Shown here in pieces: positions 6,613 to 10,532 of a stretch of DNA of 10,643 bases. The first letter of the stretch is position 1. Every line of letters starts with the position of its first letter. A model generated the notes under the pieces. It was not told the origin of the DNA. It was given only the letters and a program-made list of their open reading frames with translations, and ran no database searches. The DNA lies in the NCBI GenBank assembly GCA_030612385.1, contig JAUWNZ010000024.1, positions 1 to 10,643 on the forward strand. The letters are read 5' to 3'. Source of the DNA: Pseudomonadota bacterium (GTDB lineage: Bacteria; Desulfobacterota; Syntrophia; Syntrophales; JADFWA01). Position numbers and translations under genes: made by a program.

Positions 6613-6712
6613 TCCTGTCAATATAAAAATTGCAAGGGCCGCCATATCTTAGGTGTATGACTGTTAAGCAACTATTACCGACTCGACATCAACGAAGCTC
6701 AACCACACAAAC

Positions 6713-7015
6713 TTATTGCCGCCCATCATGCGCTAGGCTGTAATGATTTCCATCATCATAATGACCGCCCCAGGAACCGCCGATCAACTCCCAAAACTCC
6801 CCCAATTTTCTATGATCTTCCGTTGAGATCATATATTTTCCATCTTTAAATAAATTTAGATCAATCGCCAACCTGTCATAATGCAGACTATTCTTTTTAT
6901 GTCCTCTTTGCGCATACGCATCCCCGAACGTTAATTCATACCCGTTCTGATATGCGTATGCGATCAGCAGCGACACCATGTGCACAAAATCCGATTGCTT
7001 TTTTCGTAAGCTCAT
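6713..7015 (-). CDS. M15-family peptidoglycan peptidase (endolysin)
   Basis: The 100-aa zinc peptidase of phage M15 type should cleave murein peptide bonds at lysis. The motifs are clear. SLHYDRLAIDLNLF gives the H45-x6-D52 zinc pair, and GGHYDDGNHYSLAH gives D88-x-x-H91, where H91 should be the third zinc ligand and D88 the catalytic acid, as in the T5-type L-Ala-D-Glu peptidases. TEDHRKLGEFWELIGGSWGG between them is typical of the family. I chose ATG 7015 because AAGAGGG lies 5 nt ahead. In-frame ATGs at 7033 and 7087 would add 6 or 24 residues, but the extra region is mostly repeat-bearing leader. There is no signal peptide, so a holin or similar is expected. It is the last gene of the upstream minus block, and an antisense sigma-54 promoter faces it. 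Confidence 0.9.
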   Translation of the reverse strand: MSLRKKQSDFVHMVSLLIAYAYQNGYELTFGDAYAQRGHKKNSLHYDRLAIDLNLFKDGKYMISTEDHRKLGEFWELIGGSWGGHYDDGNHYSLAHDGRQ

Positions 7016-7042
7016 TTTTTCCCTCTTCACCATGGTTAAAAA

Positions 7043-7087
7043 CCGGAGTGCACCCACGCCGATCGGGGGGAGTACTCCGGAGTGCAC
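7043..7087 (-). repeat. Direct repeat GTGCACTCCGG (two copies) upstream of the lysin
   Basis: CCGGAGTGCAC occurs at 7043-7053 and 7077-7087, 34 bp apart, giving GTGCACTCCGG twice on the minus strand just ahead of the lysin. The second copy sits in a 10-bp palindrome (ACTCCGGAGT, 7075-7084... read as AGTACTCCGGAGTGCA). The 10-mer TGCACTCCGG recurs once more, on the plus strand at 9160-9169, in the leader of the plus operon. It could be a regulator site or an RNA-level element. Confidence 0.55.
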
Positions 7088-7108
7088 AAATTTAAGTCGC
7101 TGTAATTA

Positions 7109-7300
7109 TTAAAGATATATCGGAATCAAACCGTCCTCAAATGCTTCCCTATAATCTTCTATTAATTCGCCAGGCGTTAATACTCCATAAAAATCTTTTG
7201 CCATTTCATTTACAAACCATTTAGCCTTGGAGCCCACCTGTATTTCTTCGCGCAGCACTGCCTTTAGGAATATTTTCTTCCATTTCTTTTTAGTAATCAC
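7109..7300 (-). CDS. Unknown 63-aa basic/acidic protein
   Basis: I do not recognise this protein. It starts at GTG 7300, 12 bp after the stop of the 153-aa gene, with a weak SD (AAAGAAG). The N-terminus is strongly basic (ITKKKWKKIFLKAVLREE). The C-terminal half is acidic and aromatic (DFYGVLTPGELIEDYREAFEDGLIPIYL). There is no TM segment and no cysteine. Good spacing between neighbours and a charge pattern typical of folded small proteins support it as a real gene. It may regulate or partner with the adjacent DNA-binding candidate or the lysin, but the sequence does not say. Confidence 0.65.
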   Translation of the reverse strand: MITKKKWKKIFLKAVLREEIQVGSKAKWFVNEMAKDFYGVLTPGELIEDYREAFEDGLIPIYL

Positions 7301-7311
7301 TCGAACTTCTT

Positions 7312-7773
7312 TCAGGCAGGAAAGGGCAAGATAGCCATTTCCGCCGGGGCTGTCAGCCTCCCTGCCTCATCCCTGTCCATCTTTTCGTTACGTTCCTTAA
7401 TATACTCTGCCTTCGTTTTCGGTATCCCGTACTTGTTTTTTATATGTGTTATCTTGTTTTTTAGCGCTAAAAGTGAGCCCTCAACCTTCATTGTTGCCAG
7501 TTTTCTCAAACCCTTAACAGTAAATTTTATAATCGAAGACAGCTGATATATGGTCCCGTCTGGCCGACGTTTAGTTCTTGGTATCCTGTAGGTTAAACCC
7601 TCTTTCTCAAAATCCTTAAGGCATTCAAACGTCCATCGCCTCTTTATTTTCTTATTATGATATTTCTCAAGTAATTCACGCATTTTATTGACTCTTATTT
7701 TCGAGTATGAGTTAATATCCTTACTCATACTCGAAAACAAGGTAATTAGGAGAGGAGGTTTAGCAGAGGTCAT
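7312..7773 (-). CDS. Probable winged-helix DNA-binding protein
   Basis: The frame is 153 codons. Residues about 30-100 look like a winged helix: helix MRELLEKYHNKK, helix TFECLKDFEKEGL, then a basic beta-hairpin (RIPRTKRRPDGTIYQLSS) followed by strand and helix (IIKFTVKGLRKLAT). The C-terminus (about 100-153) is a Lys-rich helix and a short tail. The protein is strongly basic, which fits nucleic-acid binding; a replication or regulatory role is possible. The start is uncertain: ATG 7773 has only weak AAGG, and ATG 7728 and ATG 7686 are in frame. A perfect 15-bp inverted repeat (7698-7737) covers the region between them, and a TATAAT box (7776-7781) overlaps the first ATG. The true start may therefore be 7728 or 7686, with the repeat acting as leader or operator. 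Confidence 0.75.
   Translation of the reverse strand: MTSAKPPLLITLFSSMSKDINSYSKIRVNKMRELLEKYHNKKIKRRWTFECLKDFEKEGLTYRIPRTKRRPDGTIYQLSSIIKFTVKGLRKLATMKVEGSLLALKNKITHIKNKYGIPKTKAEYIKERNEKMDRDEAGRLTAPAEMAILPFPA
7698..7737. repeat. Perfect 15-bp inverted repeat at the 5' end of the DNA-binding gene
   Basis: Bases 7698-7712 are the exact reverse complement of 7723-7737, with a 10-nt spacer. The arms contain TCGAGTATGAG and CTCATACTCGA. It lies at the very start of the 153-aa gene, or in its leader if the start is ATG 7686. It could be an operator for autoregulation or an mRNA hairpin that hides the ATG at 7728, which is inside one arm. Confidence 0.75.
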
Positions 7774-7849
7774 AAATTATAGCCTTGACCGAAAGTAAGA
7801 GGATTAAAACACGCGTAACGAATCCCCTACCACCACTCATCCTTAAATG

Positions 7850-8089
7850 TCAATAAGTAAATTCCGATACCTCAAATCGGTTTTCCCTATCATCGTTATA
7901 AGCCCTTAATGTGGCTATTATTTTAAGTGCTGGCCTATTCGGTATAAACTCAACAAGCGCCGTGCTATTGTCCGGAAATACCTGCCCAATAATCATCCCC
8001 GGCGTTCCTTCCTTCTTAGCTTCTGTAACCTGTTTTTCCAGCCCCGCCAGACAACCTACCTGATCACTTGTTAGATCTAATATTATCAT
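7850..8089 (-). CDS. Unknown 79-aa protein
   Basis: I do not recognise this protein. ATG 8089 has a strong SD (AAAGGAGG, 5 nt ahead); a GTG two codons earlier lies inside that SD and is rejected. The sequence alternates strands and one helix (SDQVGCLAGLEKQVTEAKKEG, then MIIGQVFPDNSTALVEFI and ALKIIATLRAY), suggesting a small alpha/beta fold. There is no TM segment and no metal motif. It is the third gene of the upstream minus block, 11 bp after the 83-aa gene and 76 bp before the DNA-binding candidate, so it is probably an early or accessory function. Confidence 0.75.
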   Translation of the reverse strand: MIILDLTSDQVGCLAGLEKQVTEAKKEGTPGMIIGQVFPDNSTALVEFIPNRPALKIIATLRAYNDDRENRFEVSEFTY

Positions 8090-8100
8090 TTTCACCTCCT

Positions 8101-8352
8101 TTATACGACCTTATCCCACACCCCCCGTTTTATTAACTCCAATTTCCATAACTCCTGCACCTTTTCCGAGCAATGCGCTATTGCATCGCTCCATCTCGGC
8201 CATCTCCCATGTTGCCCATAAAACTTATATTGATAGTACAGAGAGTTCTTATTATGTGGCTTATCGGGCTTATGTTTTATGGCGCATTCCTGACAAACGC
8301 CGGGTTCACATGGCAATAACAATAACATTATACAACCCTCCCACTTTTTCAT
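8101..8352 (-). CDS. Small Cys/His protein (CxxC), unknown function
   Basis: The 83-aa protein starts at ATG 8352, immediately after the upstream stop, with SD GGAGG 5 nt ahead. An in-frame ATG at 8328 has GGGAGG before it and is an alternative. C15-EPGVC20-QEC23 followed by HKPDKPH gives a cluster of three Cys and two His that may bind zinc. The rest is aromatic and helical (SLYYQYKFYGQHGRWPRWSDAIAHCSEKV, then ELWKLELIKRGVW). I recall small proteins of this look in uncultured phages and mobile elements, but no function is known to me. Its place near the head of the early block suggests a role in takeover or replication; that is inference. Confidence 0.78.
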   Translation of the reverse strand: MKKWEGCIMLLLLPCEPGVCQECAIKHKPDKPHNKNSLYYQYKFYGQHGRWPRWSDAIAHCSEKVQELWKLELIKRGVWDKVV

Positions 8353-8634
8353 TTATTCCTCCATGATTCTTCTTAGCTTTTCCTCAATTTCTACCTGCAT
8401 TATCAACATATTGGCGCGCATCATATCCAGCCTGCCAACACTCGCAATAATACAAGCCTTTGCTGCCCGCAATCCTTGATCTATCTTGCAATAATTACAC
8501 GCTCCAATCTCCTCACCGTAAAACGTACAAGTGCAATAATTTTCCGTTCGATTGGCCGTTAACGCCCCCTCGATCATTTCGAGAATATTCTCTTTACAAT
8601 CGCTCGATTTCCGCTTATTAGTATTATCTATCAT
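8353..8634 (-). CDS. Unknown 93-aa protein with Cys cluster, first gene of the upstream block
   Basis: ATG 8634 has SD AAAGGA 6 nt ahead. The middle holds a four-Cys cluster (CTC near 34-36 and CNYC near 46-49) that resembles a small zinc site. N- and C-terminal parts look helical (ENILEMIEGAL; AAKACIIASVGRLDMMRANMLIMQVEIEEKLRRIMEE), the last as a long helix that could form a coiled coil. It overlaps nothing upstream and ends at the ATG of the 83-aa gene, so the two are coupled. It lies about 70 nt below the predicted start of the minus-strand sigma-54 promoter P3. Function is unknown. Confidence 0.75.
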   Translation of the reverse strand: MIDNTNKRKSSDCKENILEMIEGALTANRTENYCTCTFYGEEIGACNYCKIDQGLRAAKACIIASVGRLDMMRANMLIMQVEIEEKLRRIMEE

Positions 8635-8713
8635 TTTTAATCCTTTCCCCCCTGTTTAATTGTTTCAAGTTGAACATTATCTAATAAATTCAAAACCCTA
8701 TGTATTATATATA

Positions 8714-8730
8714 AGCAATACCCGTGCCAA
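8714..8730 (-). promoter_or_regulatory. Sigma-54 promoter P3 for the upstream minus operon
   Basis: On the minus strand this reads TTGGCACGGGTATTGCT, a full match to the RpoN consensus YTGGCACGrNNNTTGCW, with GG and GC 10 nt apart. The predicted start is about 8703, giving a leader of about 70 nt before ATG 8634. A TATAAT (8706-8711 on the minus strand) with TTGGCA 15 nt ahead overlaps it, so a weak sigma-70 promoter is an alternative reading. The twin palindromes lie about 120-155 bp upstream of the start, a usual distance for an enhancer-binding protein. Confidence 0.75.
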
Positions 8731-8752
8731 AGTTGGGCCCAAACTCAACTTT
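8729..8752. repeat. Inverted repeat beside promoter P3
   Basis: AAAGTTG (8729-8735) pairs with CAACTTT (8746-8752). Between them lies part of a 10-bp palindrome, TTGGGCCCAA (8733-8742). It touches the -24 side of P3 and could be a regulator-binding site. Confidence 0.5.
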
Positions 8753-8821
8753 ATAACCACCTGTTTTTCTTGATATTCCTGCTGAAGGCATCGCCGTGCC
8801 CTTATTAATAAGCCCGAGAAG

Positions 8822-8857
8822 TGACAAAAATTGTCATAAACGTGATAAAAATTGTCA
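8822..8857. promoter_or_regulatory. Tandem 15-bp palindromic operators / candidate enhancer
   Basis: TGACAAAAATTGTCA (8822-8836) is a perfect palindrome with a 3-nt centre. TGATAAAAATTGTCA (8843-8857) is the same with one base changed. Their centres are 21 bp apart, two helical turns, so two dimers would bind the same face. They sit between P3 and P1, suiting an enhancer for P3 and/or a site that controls P1. On the minus strand they also cover a TTGACA/GACAAT pair. Confidence 0.7.
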
Positions 8858-8858
8858 A
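8830..8858 (-). promoter_or_regulatory. Possible sigma-70 promoter overlapping the twin palindromes
   Basis: On the minus strand TTGACA (8858-8853) is followed after 17 nt by GACAAT (8835-8830), a perfect -35 and a 4/6 -10. The two boxes coincide with the two palindromes, the usual layout for a repressible promoter. It would also drive the upstream minus block. Because the TTGACA is part of the palindrome, this could be coincidence. Confidence 0.4.
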
Positions 8859-8863
8859 TCATC

Positions 8864-8880
8864 TTGGCACGTTCCTTGCT
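8864..8880 (+). promoter_or_regulatory. Sigma-54 promoter P1 for the plus-strand unit
   Basis: The sequence is TTGGCACGTTCCTTGCT, an exact TGGCACG-N4-TTGC(W) core with GG (8866-8867) and GC (8878-8879) 10 nt apart. The predicted start is about 8891, some 415 nt before the AbrB-like gene, so the transcript has a long structured leader or begins with a small RNA. Only 6 bp separate it from the second palindrome. Confidence 0.75.
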
Positions 8881-9049
8881 CTTTCCTCTTTCGCTGTATT
8901 ACCGGCTTTGTCGCGGGTTGTTGCGGCTGTGTTATGTTAGAAGCCTGTGACCGAATTGTTCCGGTTTATTTTGTTACTGAAAGTGGCCGGTATTAAAATT
9001 GACTGTCGCAGATTTCCTTTTATCGGTTACAATCTTTGGTTAACTCATC

Positions 9050-9063
9050 AATCGATTTCGATT
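9050..9063. repeat. 14-bp palindrome AATCGA-TT-TCGATT
   Basis: AATCGA (9050-9055) and TCGATT (9058-9063) form a perfect palindrome with a 2-nt centre. It lies in the leader of the plus-strand unit and has the size of an operator. No partner protein can be assigned. Confidence 0.5.
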
Positions 9064-9147
9064 TCCTCGGAATAAAGTCAAAAAACGGAGCGAAGCGACT
9101 TCCTTTTTATCCCTTCGCCCGTATAAATATATTGTAGTTATATTAGT

Positions 9148-9169
9148 GTGCATAGTTTATGCACTCCGG
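9148..9169 (+). promoter_or_regulatory. Inverted repeat with the shared TGCACTCCGG motif
   Basis: GTGCATA (9148-9154) pairs with TATGCAC (9158-9164) around GTT. The right arm runs into TGCACTCCGG (9160-9169), the 10-mer also found twice upstream of the lysin. In both places the motif has the same orientation relative to the downstream gene. Confidence 0.5.
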
Positions 9170-9187
9170 TCTATATCGCCGGAAACC

Positions 9188-9231
9188 GCGGGCGCAAGCC
9201 CCGCCGGATTTCTGTCGTTTTGGCAAATCCG
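9188..9231 (+). repeat. Two adjacent hairpins in the plus-operon leader
   Basis: GCGGG (9188-9192) pairs with CCCGC (9200-9204) over a GCAA-containing loop. CGGATTT (9205-9211) pairs with AAATCCG (9225-9231). They sit back to back in the long 5' leader between P1 and the AbrB-like gene. No T-run follows, so they are not standard terminators. Confidence 0.45.
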
Positions 9232-9307
9232 CCGGGTACCTTTGACAATTTTTCTGCTCAGCAGATTTTTACTTGACCTTTATTTGTCGTTATGTCATTT
9301 AGGCAAC

Positions 9308-9499
9308 ATGACTAAACGAATTGTAAAGGTTTCTGGCGGTGGATCGTGTTTCAGGATAGTTATTCCCATCTCGTTAATTGCAGAGTTGAACTGGGGTGAC
9401 GTGAAACACGTTGTGATTGAAGGATTTGAGCCACACGGCATAAAAATCAGGAGATTGTTTGATGAAAAAAAAGACGAAGGAAATAACAGCGGAGATTGA
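9308..9499 (+). CDS. Small AbrB/SpoVT-like DNA-binding protein
   Basis: The 63-aa protein starts at ATG 9308. The open frame extends upstream to 9146, but that part covers leader hairpins. SD support is weak (TTAGG). The sequence KRIVKVSGGGSCFRIVIPISLIAELNW, then VVIEGFEPHGIKIRRL, follows the swapped-hairpin pattern of AbrB-type domains: a strand, a G-rich loop, a short I-P-x-x-L-I-x-x-L helix, then two strands. The tail is acidic and polar. Such proteins bind DNA as dimers and often regulate their own operon. It overlaps the start of parB-like by 38 bp, so the two are co-expressed. It is a candidate ligand of the palindromes in the control region. Assignment is by pattern only. Confidence 0.72.
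   Translation: MTKRIVKVSGGGSCFRIVIPISLIAELNWGDVKHVVIEGFEPHGIKIRRLFDEKKDEGNNSGD
9399..9411. promoter_or_regulatory. parS-half-like palindrome inside the AbrB-like gene (tentative)
   Basis: ACGTGAAACACGT is a 13-bp palindrome with a 3-nt centre. It contains ACGTGAAACA, ten of the sixteen bases of the canonical parS site, but lacks the other end. It is within codons for DVKHV, so chance is quite possible. I list it because a ParB-like gene begins 50 bp downstream. Confidence 0.25.
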
Positions 9500-10253
9500 T
9501 ATAAACCTGATTGATCCTCCTGACGGTATTTTGCGGATGGATATTGATCAGGAGTATATAACAGAACTTGCGAACTCCATTAAGGAAATCGGTTTAATCC
9601 AGCCCGTTTTGCTTGCGACAAAGGGCGAACGTTACGAGGTTGTAGCTGGACATTGCCGCTATCTTGCGCATATCAAGGCCGGTATCCCTCGCATAAAAGC
9701 GACTGTGCGCGAAATGACCCGCGACGAAATCGCAATTGCAAGAGCAACCGAGAATCTTAACCGCAAGGATTTAACCCCTGTCGAGGAAGCGTTAACCTAT
9801 AACGATTTGATTGAGAAGAATGGGTTAACCCTCGAACAAATTGGCAAGAAAATGGGCAAAACTCCTGGGCTAATAAAACGCCGAATTGATATTCTCAGAA
9901 TGGCCCCGCAACTGCAAGAAGCGCTGCACAAGAAACGCATTTCAATAGGTGTGGCCGAGGAACTGTGGTCCATCTCGGATGATACCCAGCTTGACTATTA
10001 TTTATCTTTCGCTTTAGACGGCGGCTGTACTGTAACCGTGGCACGTCAATGGTGTAAAGACTGGAAGGACCAGGTGCGCCGGCAATCTTCCGATGTCGAA
10101 AGCAGCGGGTTGTTGGTTTCTCCGTATGAACCACGCCCTACTTATATGTCTTGTGATCTTTGTACCGGTCCTGTGGAGTTGGGCAAAGATATTGTTGTAC
10201 GCATGTGCGGAGACTGTCATAAACAATTAATGAATGCTTTAAAGGGGGTGTAA
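9462..10253 (+). CDS. ParB/Spo0J-family protein with C-terminal CxxC...CxxC motif
   Basis: The 263-aa protein starts at ATG 9462, 8 nt after AGGAG. The order is that of ParB. The N-terminal ParB/Srx-type domain has IDINLIDPPDG at about 12-22, SIKEIGLIQPVLL at about 39-51, and GHCR at 63-66 in place of the usual GERR but keeping G-x-x-R. ENLNRKDLTPVEEA (97-110) is the well-conserved second nucleotide-binding motif, and an HTH follows at about 121-145 (GLTLEQIGKKMGKTPGLIKRR). CTP binding therefore looks likely. The C-terminus differs from chromosomal ParB: C231-DLC234 and C249-GDC252 form a zinc-ribbon-like pair. No ParA is present, so it may act as a regulator (KorB/Noc style), recruit a host ParA, or aid replication or packaging of a plasmid-like phage. 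Confidence 0.9.
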   Translation: MKKKTKEITAEIDINLIDPPDGILRMDIDQEYITELANSIKEIGLIQPVLLATKGERYEVVAGHCRYLAHIKAGIPRIKATVREMTRDEIAIARATENLNRKDLTPVEEALTYNDLIEKNGLTLEQIGKKMGKTPGLIKRRIDILRMAPQLQEALHKKRISIGVAEELWSISDDTQLDYYLSFALDGGCTVTVARQWCKDWKDQVRRQSSDVESSGLLVSPYEPRPTYMSCDLCTGPVELGKDIVVRMCGDCHKQLMNALKGV

Positions 10254-10255
10254 TA

Positions 10256-10402
10256 GTGAATCCTGCACAGATCAGAATTGAAATTGAACGAATAGTTAAT
10301 CTTGTAGCGGGTTTCGGCTGGACAAAGGTTGAAGAAAAAACCTCAGCCGGTGAAGTATTGTTAACTTTGCGAAAATCCGTACCCGTCACGCAAGGCGGAT
10401 AG
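10256..10402 (+). CDS. 48-aa ORF downstream of the ParB-like gene
   Basis: GTG 10256 lies 2 bp after the parB-like stop and 7 nt after a strong SD (AAAGGGGG). The product begins MNPAQIRIEIERIVNLVAGFGW and then reads TKVEEKTSAGEVLLTLRKSVP before a short tail. A helix followed by two strands fits a small folded protein. There is no TM segment, cysteine or known motif. The spacing and SD argue that it is translated with the ParB-like protein. I cannot assign a function. Confidence 0.62.
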   Translation: MNPAQIRIEIERIVNLVAGFGWTKVEEKTSAGEVLLTLRKSVPVTQGG

Positions 10403-10424
10403 TAATCTTTTATTTTTTTTAAGC

Positions 10425-10483
10425 GGGGGTTAAGGGGGATGCAATCCCCCTGGTGGGGGTCAAGGGGGCAAGCAGCCCCCTTG
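10425..10483 (+). repeat. Two tandem G-rich hairpin units, possible G-quadruplex
   Basis: Two ~30-bp units share the plan GxGGGGGTxAAGGGGG, loop, CCCCCT. AGGGGGAT (10433-10440) pairs with ATCCCCCT (10444-10451). CAAGGGGGC (10461-10469) pairs with GCCCCCTTG (10475-10483). Four G5 runs (10425-10429, 10434-10438, 10455-10459, 10464-10468) lie on the plus strand and could form a G-quadruplex. No T-run follows on either strand, so simple termination is unlikely. Confidence 0.7.
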
Positions 10484-10532
10484 CCTAAATTCCCAGGCGA
10501 AAAAGAAAGCTGAACATCTGTTTGTGAAGTTG

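Larger units (their letters stand above)
6536..6712. other. Intergenic control region between lysis and structural blocks
   Basis: This 177-bp gap separates the endolysin from the structural genes. It holds the SD of the 139-aa gene, a minus-strand hairpin with T-run (6560-6592), a perfect sigma-54 promoter on the plus strand (6596-6612) and an imperfect AT-rich palindrome over its predicted start (6617-6639). I see no convincing sigma-70 promoter for the structural block, which may depend on read-through past the hairpin. A 28-codon plus-strand frame (ATG near 6657) has no SD. Confidence 0.6.
8635..9307. other. Divergent promoter/control region, no supportable gene
   Basis: This 673-bp gap lies between the divergent minus and plus units. 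In order it holds the SD of the 93-aa gene, the minus sigma-54 promoter P3 (8714-8730), a leader inverted repeat (8729-8752), twin palindromes (8822-8857), the plus sigma-54 promoter P1 (8864-8880), a 14-bp palindrome (9050-9063), an inverted repeat with a shared motif (9148-9169), two hairpins (9188-9231) and a TTGACA box (9242-9247). Short frames inside it (for example 8796-8996) include the promoters and have no SD, so I do not call them. Confidence 0.75.

Noticed and set aside
6657..6743. 28-codon plus-strand ORF after P2
   Set aside because: It has no SD and no recognisable composition; a non-coding antisense transcript is the simpler reading.
8106..8116. DnaA-box-like TTATCCCACA
   Set aside because: It has one extra C relative to TTATCCACA, lies in a coding region and has no cluster of further boxes around it.
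8796..8996. 66-codon plus-strand frame in the control region
   Set aside because: It contains the palindromes and the P1 promoter, starts upstream of the predicted transcript and has no SD.
9242..9301. Sigma-70 promoter from TTGACA (9242) or TTGACC (9273)
   Set aside because: The -35 boxes are good, but no acceptable -10 occurs 16-18 nt downstream of either.
9146..9307. Upstream extension of the AbrB-like gene to 9146
   Set aside because: The extra 54 residues cover two leader hairpins and the TTGACA box, do not fit an AbrB domain, and ATG 9308 gives the expected domain start.
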